From: Kluyvera sp047971185
GTDB lineage: Bacteria > Pseudomonadota > Gammaproteobacteria > Enterobacterales > Enterobacteriaceae
Direction: 5' to 3'
NCBI RefSeq assembly: GCF_047971185.1
Contig: NZ_JBKDZH010000035.1
Span: 62,001 to 126,000 of the forward strand
DNA length: 64,000 bases
Positions 52,039 through 60,585 of the stretch are shown here, one piece after another. The notes beneath the pieces were generated by a model. That model ran no database searches and was not told the DNA's origin. It saw only the letters and a program-made list of their open reading frames with translations. Positions within the stretch are counted from its first letter, which is position 1. Every line of letters starts with the position of its first letter. The position numbers and the translations under genes were made by a program.

Positions 52039-52063
52039 TATATCCATCACGATGATGGGTATA
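52039..52063. promoter_or_regulatory. Dyad upstream of iprA
   Basis: TATATCCATCA-CGA-TGATGGGTATA: an 11-bp inverted repeat with one mismatch (a G-U pair in RNA), ending 19 bp before the iprA start. It could be a protein operator or an mRNA hairpin near the ribosome-binding site. Confidence 0.4.
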
Positions 52064-52082
52064 TTTGCACGGATTGCATAAC

Positions 52083-52703
52083 ATGCCTTATTTAAGTAAG
52101 CCACATAGCGAATTTATTGCGCTCGATAAACATCTCGCGCCGCGTGGCGTGAGCGTTAATCTGCTGCCGGGGCAGAATGTTCTGCCGGGTGACTGCAGCC
52201 TGAGCGAGATGACCCTTGTGCTGCAAAAAGGGGCGATCTCTTTGCGCCAGGAAGAGCGGCACATTGGCCTGATTCAAGGCCCGTCGATTCTGGGCCTCGC
52301 CGCGGCGGCCAGCCCGCTTCACAACCACTATACGCTTACCGCTGAAGCCGAATGTCGGGGGTATTACCTGCCGGCAAAAGAGACCCTCCAGTGTCTTGAC
52401 CGCTACCAGCTGTGGCGAGAGGCCTTTTACTGGATGGCGTGGCAGACGCGCATGCTGGAGCAGCGTGATAAACAGCTGATTGGCGCCAACCATTATCATC
52501 AGATTCGCGCCACGTTATTAATGATGGTCAGCTGGGACGAGAATATTCGCGCACGTATTGGTGTGTTGAATTATATTCAGCAGCGTACAGGAATATCGCG
52601 CTCGGTGATTGCCGAAGTGTTAGCTGCGCTACGCCAGGGGGGATATATCCAGATGGAAAAAGGCAAACTCGTGGCGATAACGCGTTTGCCTTCTGAATAT
52701 TAA
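52083..52703 (+). CDS. iprA: IprA (YaiV), CRP-fold regulator of peroxide resistance
   Basis: 206 residues, similar to E. coli YaiV (207). Cyclic-nucleotide-like barrel at about 30-110 and a C-terminal helix-turn-helix in QQRTGISRSVIAEVLAALRQ. WREAFYWMAW and RDKQLIGANHYHQIRATL match YaiV closely. In Salmonella IprA lowers hydrogen peroxide resistance. ATG 52083 is preferred to TTG 52065. It overlaps the end of convergent ampH by 4 bp. Confidence 0.88.
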   Translation: MPYLSKPHSEFIALDKHLAPRGVSVNLLPGQNVLPGDCSLSEMTLVLQKGAISLRQEERHIGLIQGPSILGLAAAASPLHNHYTLTAEAECRGYYLPAKETLQCLDRYQLWREAFYWMAWQTRMLEQRDKQLIGANHYHQIRATLLMMVSWDENIRARIGVLNYIQQRTGISRSVIAEVLAALRQGGYIQMEKGKLVAITRLPSEY

Positions 52704-53872
52704 GAGGCGGGAATAACGTTAGCTTTATTACCGCTCAGTTCGGTCACTAACTCATTAATGCCGTCGCTCATATTCACGAAACGAGTTAACGGCGAGCGGG
52801 TGACCACCACAAACGCGCCGACGTTAGACTGCGGAATCATCGCCATATAGGTGATAAAGCCGCCACCGCCGCCGGTTTTCTGAATAATGCCCGGGCGGCC
52901 ATCTTTCGGTGCCATATACACCCAGCCGAGGCCCAGCGCGTCGGCGTGGCCCGGCACGTCCATGCCGATCACGCGGGTGAGCTGGTTGCGTTTGTAGACC
53001 AGCGTCTGCATCCGGTCGGCCTGGTTGCTGCGCTGGTAGAAATCTGAGGACAGATACTGCTGCATCCAGCGCATCATGTCGCCCGGCGTCGAGTACACCC
53101 CGCCGCTGCCCATCGCCGCCAGCGTGTTGTTGCACGGGCTGGCTCCTTTTTCAGCCACCATCAGGCGGCCGCACTGGTCCGGTGACGGCGTAAAGGTGGT
53201 GTCCTTCATGCCCAGCGGGCGGGTGATTTGCTCTTCAAACAGCTGTGGATAAGGTTTGTGCGCGGCGTTGCCCAGCGCATCGGCCAGCAGGTCGAAGGCC
53301 AGGTTAGAGTAGCTGGCCTGTGATCCCGGCGCGGCATGCAGTTTCGCCGTCGACAGGTAGCTCCAGCGCTGCGACTGGGTTGGCCAGACGAAGACCGGGC
53401 GATGCGCCGCGCCGCCCGGCTGCTCGCGCGGCAGGGCGCTGGTGTGCGTCGCCAGGTTGACCAGTCGAATTGGCGTACCGTTGTAGGTGGGCACCCGTGC
53501 GCCCGGCGGTGCATATTTACTCAGCGGGTCGTCGAGCTTCACCACGCCCTGATCGAGCAGTTTCACCAGCATTTCGCTGGTCATCAGCTTGCTCAGCGAG
53601 GCGATGCGAACCACCGAATCGAGCTGCGGATGCACGTTGTTGCCCGGGCGGGTTTCGCCAAAGCTGCGGAACACGCGCTGGTTGCCGTCAATGACGACCA
53701 GCGCCATGCCGGTGGCGCCGCTGCCATAAAAAATATGGTTGGCGTAACGGTCAACAATATCGGACGCAAACGCGGGCGCGGTAATCGGCTGTGGCTGAGC
53801 AGCCTGCGCCGAGGTCAATGACGCCACGCACAGCGCGGCAGAAAAAAGCAGACTACGTTTCAACGGAAGCAT
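52700..53872 (-). CDS. ampH: AmpH, DD-carboxypeptidase/endopeptidase, class C beta-lactamase-like
   Basis: 390 residues with a signal peptide (LTSAQA). Active-site motifs: SxxK in ASLSKLM, YxN in YSNLAFD and KTG in QKTGGGG. It trims peptidoglycan in the periplasm. It is divergent from sbmA over 322 bp that hold no other gene. Confidence 0.93.
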   Translation of the reverse strand: MLPLKRSLLFSAALCVASLTSAQAAQPQPITAPAFASDIVDRYANHIFYGSGATGMALVVIDGNQRVFRSFGETRPGNNVHPQLDSVVRIASLSKLMTSEMLVKLLDQGVVKLDDPLSKYAPPGARVPTYNGTPIRLVNLATHTSALPREQPGGAAHRPVFVWPTQSQRWSYLSTAKLHAAPGSQASYSNLAFDLLADALGNAAHKPYPQLFEEQITRPLGMKDTTFTPSPDQCGRLMVAEKGASPCNNTLAAMGSGGVYSTPGDMMRWMQQYLSSDFYQRSNQADRMQTLVYKRNQLTRVIGMDVPGHADALGLGWVYMAPKDGRPGIIQKTGGGGGFITYMAMIPQSNVGAFVVVTRSPLTRFVNMSDGINELVTELSGNKANVIPAS

Positions 53873-54060
53873 CCATGAATTGAAATGGGAGAGTAACGCG
53901 TATTTATACTAAAAATACATCGAATCGGCATCAGGCACAGCGCCATTAAACGGTATGATAGCGGGAAAAACGTAACCGAGCGTAAACGCGGTGATGTTTC
54001 CGCCGCGCGGATGCGCACTTTTGTGATCCGGCGCGTATGATAGATACGCCGACCGTCGGC

Positions 54061-54087
54061 GAACTCTGGCGGTATTTTCCGGTCTGA
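54061..54087 (+). promoter_or_regulatory. Candidate sigma-E promoter of sbmA
   Basis: GAACTC (54061) and GTCTGA (54082) are separated by 15 bases, fitting the GGAACTT/TCTGA pattern of RpoE promoters. sbmA belongs to the E. coli sigma-E regulon. The start of transcription would be near 54094, about 100 bp before sbmA. No gene is seen elsewhere in 53873-54194. Confidence 0.5.
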
Positions 54088-54194
54088 TTGCACAGTTACA
54101 TTGCCTAATACCTCTTTACGGTAAAAATGATCCGTGGCGGTATTCTGTTGTCACAGCACAAAGCAGAACCATAAGAAGTTAGCAGGAGAGCACG

Positions 54195-55418
54195 ATGTTT
54201 AAGTCTTTTTTCCCTAAGCCGGGACCCTTTTTTCTCTCGGCGTTTATTTGGGCAATGGTCGCGGTTATTTTCTGGCAGGTGGGCGGCGGTAGCTGGCTGC
54301 TGCGTCTGACCGGCGCGAGCAACGATGTGCCGATCAGCGCCGCGCGTTTCTGGTCGCTGAACTACCTGATGTTTTATGCCTACTATCTGGTGTGCGTCGG
54401 GCTGTTTGCCGGCTACTGGTTCATGCGCAGCCCGCACCGCTGGCAGTACTGGTCGATTCTCGGCACCGCGCTGATTATCTTCGTCACCTGGTTTATGGTG
54501 GAAGTGGGCGTCGCCATCAACGCCTGGTACGCGCCGTTCTATGACCTGATTCAGACCGCGCTGGCTTCACCAAATAAGGTGTCGATTAACCAGTTCTATC
54601 AGGAAATCGGCATTTTCCTCGGCATCGCGCTGATCGCCGTCGTTATTGGCGTGCTGAATAACTTCTTTGTCAGCCATTACGTTTTCCGCTGGCGTTCGGC
54701 GATGAACGACTATTACATGGTAAACTGGCAACGCTTGCGCCATATCGAAGGGGCGGCGCAGCGTGTGCAGGAAGATACCATGCGCTTTGCATCAACGCTG
54801 GAAGATATGGGCACCAGCTTTATTAACGCCATCATGACCCTGATAGCCTTCCTGCCGGTGCTGGTGTCGCTTTCGGCGCACGTGCCGAATCTGCCGATTA
54901 TCGGCCACGTGCCGTACGGTCTGGTGATTGCCGCAATCGTCTGGTCGCTGATGGGCACCGGGCTGCTGGCGGTGGTTGGTATCAAACTGCCGGGGCTGAA
55001 CTTTAAAAACCAGCGCGTTGAAGCCGCCTACCGTAAGGAGCTGGTCTACGGCGAAGATGACGCTACGCGCGCCACGCCGCCGACCGTCCGCGAGCTGTTC
55101 AGCGCGGTGCGCCGTAACTATTTCCGCCTCTATTTCCACTACATGTATTTCAACATCGCCCGTATTCTGTACCTGCAGGTGGACAACGTTTTCGGTTTGT
55201 TCCTGCTGTTTCCGTCGATCGTTGCCGGTACGATTACGCTCGGTCTGATGACGCAGATCACCAACGTTTTCGGTCAGGTTCGCGGGTCGTTCCAGTATCT
55301 GATCAGTTCCTGGACCACGCTGGTGGAGCTGATGTCTATCTACAAACGTCTGCGCAGCTTCGAGCGAGAGCTGGATAATAAAGATCTGCCGGATGAAATC
55401 ATTCAGCCGCAAAGTTAA
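54195..55418 (+). CDS. sbmA: SbmA peptide transporter
   Basis: 407 residues (E. coli 406). Inner-membrane, proton-driven importer of microcins, proline-rich antimicrobial peptides and bleomycin; the SbmA/BacA family lacks the ATPase domain. Typical segments are HYVFRWRSAMNDYYMVNW and FQYLISSWTTLVELMSIYKR. AGGAGAG precedes ATG 54195. yaiW follows after 31 bp. Confidence 0.95.
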   Translation: MFKSFFPKPGPFFLSAFIWAMVAVIFWQVGGGSWLLRLTGASNDVPISAARFWSLNYLMFYAYYLVCVGLFAGYWFMRSPHRWQYWSILGTALIIFVTWFMVEVGVAINAWYAPFYDLIQTALASPNKVSINQFYQEIGIFLGIALIAVVIGVLNNFFVSHYVFRWRSAMNDYYMVNWQRLRHIEGAAQRVQEDTMRFASTLEDMGTSFINAIMTLIAFLPVLVSLSAHVPNLPIIGHVPYGLVIAAIVWSLMGTGLLAVVGIKLPGLNFKNQRVEAAYRKELVYGEDDATRATPPTVRELFSAVRRNYFRLYFHYMYFNIARILYLQVDNVFGLFLLFPSIVAGTITLGLMTQITNVFGQVRGSFQYLISSWTTLVELMSIYKRLRSFERELDNKDLPDEIIQPQS

Positions 55419-55449
55419 GAAAACCGTTTATTTTTGATAAGGATAGCCC

Positions 55450-56556
55450 ATGGCGATAGCCACAACGCGTTACCGTTCGTTTGCTCTGACCCTGCTGGCC
55501 GCCGCGCTGTTAAGCGCCTGTACCAGCCAGCAGGCGCCGACGCTGAAAGAGGGCGAAAAAGCGGTAGATGTGGCGACCGTTGTGCGGCAGAAAATGCCCG
55601 CCAGCGTGAAGGACCGAGACGCCTGGGCGCAGGCGCTGGCGAAAACCTTTGAGAGCCAGAAGCTGGCGCCGACGGAGGAAAATATCTGCTCGGTGCTGGC
55701 GGTGGCGCAGCAGGAATCGAACTATCAATCGGATCCGTCGGTACCTAACCTCAGCAAAATCGCCTGGCAGGAGATAGACCGCCGGGCCGAGAAGATGCAT
55801 ATCCCGGTCTTCCTGGTGCACACCGCGCTGAAAATCAACTCGCCCAACGGCAAAAGCTACAGCGAGCGGCTGGATAACGTGAAAACGGAAAAACAGCTGA
55901 GCGCCATTTTCGACGACTTTATCGATATGGTGCCGATGGGGCAGAAGCTGTTTGGCTCACTTAACCCAGTGCATACCGGCGGGCCGATGCAGGTCAGCAT
56001 CGCCTTCGCCGAACAGCATCAGGATAACTACCCGTGGAAAATGGACGGCACCGTACGCCAGGAGGTGTTTTCACTGCGCGGCGGCCTGTGGTTTGGTACC
56101 TATCATTTGTTGAACTATCCGGCGAACTACACGGCGCCTCTCTACCGCTTTGCCGACTTTAACGCGGGCTGGTACGCCAGCCGCAACGCGGCTTTCCAGT
56201 ATGCGGTCAGCAAGGCGACCGGCGTGAAGCTGGCGCTGGATGGCGACGTGATTCTGTACGGCAGCGATGAAGCGGGCAGCACCGAAAAAGCGGTCAGGAA
56301 GCTGGCGGATAAGCTGTCGCTAAGCGACGCGGAAATTCACCGCCAGCTACAGAAAGGCGATAGCCAGGCGTTTGAAAACACCGCGCTGTACAAAGGGGTA
56401 TATAAGATTGCCGAGCAGAAGGTGGGGAAACCGCTGGCTCGTGAGATGCTGCCGGGCATCCAGCTGGAAAGCCCGAAAATCACCCGTCAGTTAACTACCG
56501 CGTGGTTTGCGAAACGGGTTGATGAACGTCGGGCTAAATGTATGGCGATCAACTAA
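55450..56556 (+). CDS. yaiW: YaiW outer-membrane lipoprotein
   Basis: 368 residues with a lipobox (LLSAC, cysteine at about 24). In E. coli YaiW is surface-exposed and acts in the same pathway as SbmA in peptide sensitivity. It is in operon with sbmA. The stop overlaps the convergent yaiY stop by 4 bp. Confidence 0.92.
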   Translation: MAIATTRYRSFALTLLAAALLSACTSQQAPTLKEGEKAVDVATVVRQKMPASVKDRDAWAQALAKTFESQKLAPTEENICSVLAVAQQESNYQSDPSVPNLSKIAWQEIDRRAEKMHIPVFLVHTALKINSPNGKSYSERLDNVKTEKQLSAIFDDFIDMVPMGQKLFGSLNPVHTGGPMQVSIAFAEQHQDNYPWKMDGTVRQEVFSLRGGLWFGTYHLLNYPANYTAPLYRFADFNAGWYASRNAAFQYAVSKATGVKLALDGDVILYGSDEAGSTEKAVRKLADKLSLSDAEIHRQLQKGDSQAFENTALYKGVYKIAEQKVGKPLAREMLPGIQLESPKITRQLTTAWFAKRVDERRAKCMAIN

Positions 56557-56855
56557 TCGTGATGGCGCAGGCGGTGCACCAGAGACACCACGCCGAGGAT
56601 CGCGCAGCCTGCCAGGAACGGCACGACGCCGAAGAGCGTGCCCACGCCGATGCCAATTTCCACCCGCGGGCGTCCGCTGTTCTGAATCTGCATCAGGTGC
56701 TCATAGATACCCGGTGCGTGCAGCACCAGCGACAGCAGCTGCGCGCCGACGGAAAAGCACAGCAGAACAAACAGCGCGTACGCCAGGTTGCCGGAGGCGG
56801 AGGACGCCTTTTTTTTCCCACTGAACATGAGCTTTGACAACGTAAAATCTGTCAT
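56553..56855 (-). CDS. yaiY: YaiY inner-membrane protein
   Basis: 100 residues with two hydrophobic segments (about 24-45 and 70-92). Matches E. coli YaiY by size and place; the function is not known. GGGGG lies about five bases before ATG 56855. Confidence 0.85.
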   Translation of the reverse strand: MTDFTLSKLMFSGKKKASSASGNLAYALFVLLCFSVGAQLLSLVLHAPGIYEHLMQIQNSGRPRVEIGIGVGTLFGVVPFLAGCAILGVVSLVHRLRHHD

Positions 56856-57104
56856 TGGGACCCCCTGGGTAACGTGAAGACGGATGATTGCGTGATACTG
56901 CGGTGAGTGTGGCAGCAGATGGCGATTGTCAATATCGGATTTATGGTAAATTTTGAGCCAGATTATTCCTGGTTTTGCGATCCGATTCTGCTATTTCCCA
57001 CTTCTGCTTGACGTTAAATCCATTTAACATTCGCTAACTGCCTTTCACACCACAGACGCTGTTGCGGGTTTATGGCATCCTGTTTTTTTTATGATGGAGC
57101 CGTT

Positions 57105-57299
57105 ATGAACCTGCCTGTAAAAATCCGCCGCGACTGGCACTACTACGCGTTTGCGATCGGTCTGATCTTTATTCTTAACGGCGTTGTCGGCCTGCTGGGA
57201 TTCGAGGCAAAAGGCTGGCAAACCTATGCCGTAGGGCTGGTAACCTGGCTGATTAGCTTCTGGCTGGCTGGGTTTATTATTCGTCGACGGGAAGAGTAG
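57105..57299 (+). CDS. yaiZ: YaiZ small membrane protein
   Basis: 64 residues with two membrane segments, nearly identical to E. coli YaiZ over MNLPVKIRRDWHYYAFAIGL but ending about six residues earlier, at RRREE. ATG 57105 with GGAG upstream reproduces the E. coli start; the frame is open further upstream. Function unknown. Confidence 0.88.
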   Translation: MNLPVKIRRDWHYYAFAIGLIFILNGVVGLLGFEAKGWQTYAVGLVTWLISFWLAGFIIRRREE

Positions 57300-57316
57300 G
57301 CGCTGAAGAGGTTTCA

Positions 57317-57336
57317 GGGGCGCATTGCCGCGCCCC
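57317..57336. terminator. Hairpin between yaiZ and ddlA
   Basis: GGGGCGC and GCGCCCC pair around a six-base loop between the two convergent stop codons. The plus strand has TTTT only 14 bases later, so termination may be weak or bidirectional. Confidence 0.45.
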
Positions 57337-57348
57337 CGGAAGGTGGTT

Positions 57349-58449
57349 TTAGTCGTTCATCGACGTTTTCAGCGCCTTATCGGCCTGATGGCGCTCCAGC
57401 GCCAGCTCAATCAGACGGGTAATCAGCGAAGTGTAGTCCAGCCCGCTGGCCTGCCACAGTTTCGGGTACATGCTGATATTGGTAAAGCCGGGCAGGGTGT
57501 TGATTTCGTTAATCACCACCGCGTTATCGGCGGTCAGGAACACGTCGACGCGCGCCATGCCGCTACAGCCCAGCGTCTGATAAGCTTCAATCGCCACACC
57601 GCGGATTTTGTCGTTCACTTCCGCGGAGATCGCCGCAGGAACCACCACTTTCGCGCCGTTATCATCAATGTACTTGGTGTCGTAAGCGTAGAAATCGCTG
57701 TTCAGCACGATCTCGCCGCAGGTGCTGGCCTGCGGATCGTCATTGCCCAGCACCGCACATTCAATTTCGCGGCCTTTAATGCCCTGTTCTACCACCACTT
57801 TATGGTCGAATTCGAACGCCAGCGCCACGGCGCTGGCATACTGCTCGGCATTATTGACTTTGCTGACGCCCACCGAAGAGCCCTGGTTTGCAGGCTTAAC
57901 GAACAGCGGCAGGCCCAGCTTTGTTTTGATCTCATCGAAAGTGAAGCTGTCGCGGTTGCGGCGCGTCAGGGTAACGAACGGCGCAATGGAGAGCCCGGCG
58001 TCGCGCAGCAGGCGCTTGGTGACGTCTTTATCCATGCAGGCGGCAGAGCCTAGCACGTCGGAGCCGACGAACGGCAGGTTGGCCATGCGCAGCATTCCCT
58101 GCAGGGAGCCATCTTCCCCCAGCGTACCGTGCACGATCGGGAAAATCACGTCGATGGCGTCCAGCGGCTGGCCGCTTTCGGCGTCGATCATCTGCTGGTG
58201 CTCGCGGCCTGGAATATGGGCCAGCGTGGTGGCAGAAGGGCGCAGCGCGATACGTGCGGGGTCCTGGGGGTTGAGCAGATAGTTTTGCGCATCGCTGATG
58301 TGCCACTGTCCCTGCTTATCAATACCTAACAGCACGACGTCAAAACGCGTTTTATCAATCGCTTCTACGATATTCTTCGCGGACTGTAGGGAGACCTCGT
58401 GCTCCGCCGATTTGCCGCCAAAAACAATCCCAACCCGCAACTTTGCCAT
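57349..58449 (-). CDS. ddlA: D-alanine--D-alanine ligase A
   Basis: 366 residues, ATP-grasp. Joins two D-alanines for peptidoglycan precursors. FGGKSAEHEVSL at the N-terminus, PANQGSSVGVSK in the middle and INEIVNTLPG-type residues (INEINTLPGFT) at the metal site are intact. Conserved neighbour of yaiZ. Confidence 0.96.
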   Translation of the reverse strand: MAKLRVGIVFGGKSAEHEVSLQSAKNIVEAIDKTRFDVVLLGIDKQGQWHISDAQNYLLNPQDPARIALRPSATTLAHIPGREHQQMIDAESGQPLDAIDVIFPIVHGTLGEDGSLQGMLRMANLPFVGSDVLGSAACMDKDVTKRLLRDAGLSIAPFVTLTRRNRDSFTFDEIKTKLGLPLFVKPANQGSSVGVSKVNNAEQYASAVALAFEFDHKVVVEQGIKGREIECAVLGNDDPQASTCGEIVLNSDFYAYDTKYIDDNGAKVVVPAAISAEVNDKIRGVAIEAYQTLGCSGMARVDVFLTADNAVVINEINTLPGFTNISMYPKLWQASGLDYTSLITRLIELALERHQADKALKTSMND

Positions 58450-58585
58450 TCTCTATTTCCATCCATTCCAAACGCAAAGCACATAACATACCACGGGCGT
58501 TGCGGGCTATCTGCCTTTTCCATATCGTTCCGCGCAAATCATCTACAGGCACTAAGCATAAGTCACTAACGGCTAGCGATTTTAT

Positions 58586-58601
58586 CGTGATATATGTCAC
58601 A
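58586..58601. promoter_or_regulatory. CRP-like site between ddlA and the MdtG-like gene
   Basis: CGTGATATATGTCACA matches TGTGA-N6-TCACA in 9 of 10 positions. It lies 125 bp before the efflux gene and 137 bp before ddlA, so either could be the target. Confidence 0.5.
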
Positions 58602-58725
58602 CAAATCGGCTATTTGGCTGATAAAATCCTGAAATAATCGATTAAGCATCTCTGACAATACGGCGAGAAGGGCAACTTGCTAACCTGATCGCCTGTTCTC
58701 GTCAATTGAAGTCAAACGCGTCGTT

Positions 58726-59925
58726 ATGGAATCCTGGAAGGTTAACCTTATTTCCGTCTGGTTCGGCTGTTTTTTCACCGGGCTGGCGATTAGCCAAATT
58801 TTGCCTTTTTTACCGCTTTACGTGGCGCAGTTGGGGGTGACCTCGCACGAGTCGCTGTCCATGTGGTCGGGCTTAACCTTCAGCGTCACCTTCCTGGTGT
58901 CGGCCATCGTCTCGCCAATGTGGGGCAGCCTCGCCGACCGTAAAGGCCGCAAGCTGATGCTGCTGCGCGCGTCGCTCGGGATGGCGGTGGCAATTCTGCT
59001 CCAGGCTTTCGCCACCAACGTCTGGCAGCTCTTTTTCCTGCGCGCCATTATGGGCTTAACGTCCGGCTATATTCCCAACGCGATGGCGCTGGTGGCCTCA
59101 CAGGTGCCGCGCGAGCGCAGCGGCTGGGCGCTCAGCACTCTCTCCACGGCGCAGATCACCGGCGTGATCGGCGGACCGCTGCTCGGCGGTTTCCTCGCCG
59201 ACCACGTGGGCCTGCGGATGGTGTTCTTTATCACCGCGTTCCTGCTGATGGTGAGCTTCCTGGTGACGTTGTTTCTGATTAAAGAGGGCGCGCGTCCGGT
59301 GCTGGAAAAGGGCGAGAAGCTGAGCGGCAAGGCGGTGTTTGCTTCGCTGCCGTATCCGGGGCTGGTGATTAGCCTGTTTGTCACCACCATGGTCATTCAG
59401 CTGTGCAACGGCTCGATTAGCCCGATTCTGGCGCTGTTTATCAAGTCCATGTCACCCGACAGCACCAACATCGCCTTTTTAAGCGGCATGATTGCCGCGG
59501 TGCCCGGCGTCTCGGCGCTGATTTCCGCGCCACGGCTGGGTAAATTGGGCGACCGTATCGGCACTGCGCGTATTTTACTGGGCACGCTGATCTTTGCGGT
59601 GGTGCTGTTTTTGGCCATGTCGTTTGTGACCACGCCGCTCCAGCTTGGCATTCTGCGTTTTATTCTCGGTTTTGCCGACGGCGCGATGCTGCCGGCGGTG
59701 CAAACGCTGCTGCTCAAATATATTAGCGAGCGCGTCACCGGGCGTATATTTGGCTATAACCAATCGTTTATGTATCTGGGTAACGTGGCCGGGCCGCTGA
59801 TTGGCGCATCCATATCGGCAATGGCCGGGTTCCGCTGGGTATTTATTGCCACGGCGGTGATTGTGCTGATTAACCTATGGCAACTGGCGGTTATGCTACG
59901 CCGCACTCAGCCGGTTCGACAGTAA
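58726..59925 (+). CDS. MdtG-like MFS multidrug efflux protein
   Basis: 399 residues, 12 helices. WGSLADRKGRKLMLLRASLG, VPRERSGWALSTLST and ISAPRLGKLGDRIGTARILL align with E. coli MdtG as recalled, but many positions differ, so it is a paralogue. E. coli has no such gene between ddlA and iraP. An in-frame stop at 58681 and the lack of other starts fix ATG 58726, although no clear Shine-Dalgarno is visible. Confidence 0.82.
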   Translation: MESWKVNLISVWFGCFFTGLAISQILPFLPLYVAQLGVTSHESLSMWSGLTFSVTFLVSAIVSPMWGSLADRKGRKLMLLRASLGMAVAILLQAFATNVWQLFFLRAIMGLTSGYIPNAMALVASQVPRERSGWALSTLSTAQITGVIGGPLLGGFLADHVGLRMVFFITAFLLMVSFLVTLFLIKEGARPVLEKGEKLSGKAVFASLPYPGLVISLFVTTMVIQLCNGSISPILALFIKSMSPDSTNIAFLSGMIAAVPGVSALISAPRLGKLGDRIGTARILLGTLIFAVVLFLAMSFVTTPLQLGILRFILGFADGAMLPAVQTLLLKYISERVTGRIFGYNQSFMYLGNVAGPLIGASISAMAGFRWVFIATAVIVLINLWQLAVMLRRTQPVRQ

Positions 59926-59934
59926 TATCACGTT

Positions 59935-59970
59935 AACGAGGGAATTAATGGCATAACGTTATTCCCTCGT
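59935..59970 (+). terminator. Terminator of the MdtG-like gene
   Basis: ACGAGGGAAT (59936) and ATTCCCTCGT (59961-59970) pair perfectly around a 15-base loop; GTTACTCCTTTC follows. It starts about ten bases after the stop codon. Confidence 0.6.
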
Positions 59971-60144
59971 GTTACTCCTTTCTTATTCAACTTTGTGCCA
60001 TGACTTTGCATTATTATGCTATCAAAACGTTTCGCTGACGGAAAAAGAAAACAATGCCCTGATATTCATGAGGATTATATTTTTGCGAGTGACTCTTGCA
60101 GAATTGTCTGGATATTGTAATCCTATTCCTGCTTGCCAAAGGGG

Positions 60145-60180
60145 AATAGACCGTCTGTTTTCACGGTCTATTTATTTTTA
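60145..60180 (+). terminator. Strong terminator-like hairpin just upstream of iraP
   Basis: AATAGACCGT (60145-60154) and ACGGTCTATT (60163-60172) form a 10-bp perfect stem with an eight-base loop, followed by TATTTTTA. It ends 46 bp before iraP and is separate from the terminator at 59935. It may be the end of a short transcript or an attenuator in the iraP leader. No protein gene is evident in 59971-60225. Confidence 0.6.
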
Positions 60181-60225
60181 CAGGACTGGTGTCCTGCCCA
60201 TCGCTGTCTACAAGGATAACGCGCG

Positions 60226-60486
60226 ATGAAAAATTTCATTGCTGAATTGCTGGTAAAACTGGCCGAAAAGGAAGATGAAGCAAACGCCCTGCGTATACAG
60301 GTTGATGCGCTTGAGGTGGTGGTGACCACGCTGCTACAGCATTTGAAGCAAGAGCCACGGGCTCAGCTGGAAAATGATATTGCGGCAACGCTGAATAAAC
60401 TCACGCCGCCAGAAGATGCCGCCGATCATAATCACGAATTATTATATAACCATGTCAAACGGTTATTTCTGACCCCCGAAAATTAG
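60226..60486 (+). CDS. iraP: IraP, anti-adaptor that stabilises RpoS
   Basis: 86 residues. Blocks RssB so that sigma-S is not handed to ClpXP; induced by phosphate or magnesium starvation in relatives. The N-terminal MKNFIAELLVKLAEKE and the predicted coiled-coil up to about residue 45 match E. coli IraP; the C-terminal half is more divergent. AAGGA lies about ten bases before ATG 60226. Confidence 0.9.
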   Translation: MKNFIAELLVKLAEKEDEANALRIQVDALEVVVTTLLQHLKQEPRAQLENDIAATLNKLTPPEDAADHNHELLYNHVKRLFLTPEN

Positions 60487-60507
60487 TAGGTCTCTGCTTA
60501 TTTAGCG

Positions 60508-60525
60508 CTGTCATTAAACTGTCAC
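60508..60525 (+). promoter_or_regulatory. PhoB box of phoA
   Basis: CTGTCAT-TAAA-CTGTCAC, two direct 7-mers with a four-base spacer, equals the PhoB consensus arrangement. A -10-like TACAGT lies at 60536-60541. Confidence 0.88.
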
Positions 60526-60585
60526 GCTCTTTTCTTACAGTCTCCGTGTTTTCTTTTTTAAGTATTTGTACATGGAGAAACTAAC

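Noticed and set aside
59969..60229. 86-codon frame upstream of iraP as a gene
   Set aside because: Runs through a terminator-like hairpin into the iraP start, has no ribosome-binding site and no protein-like composition.
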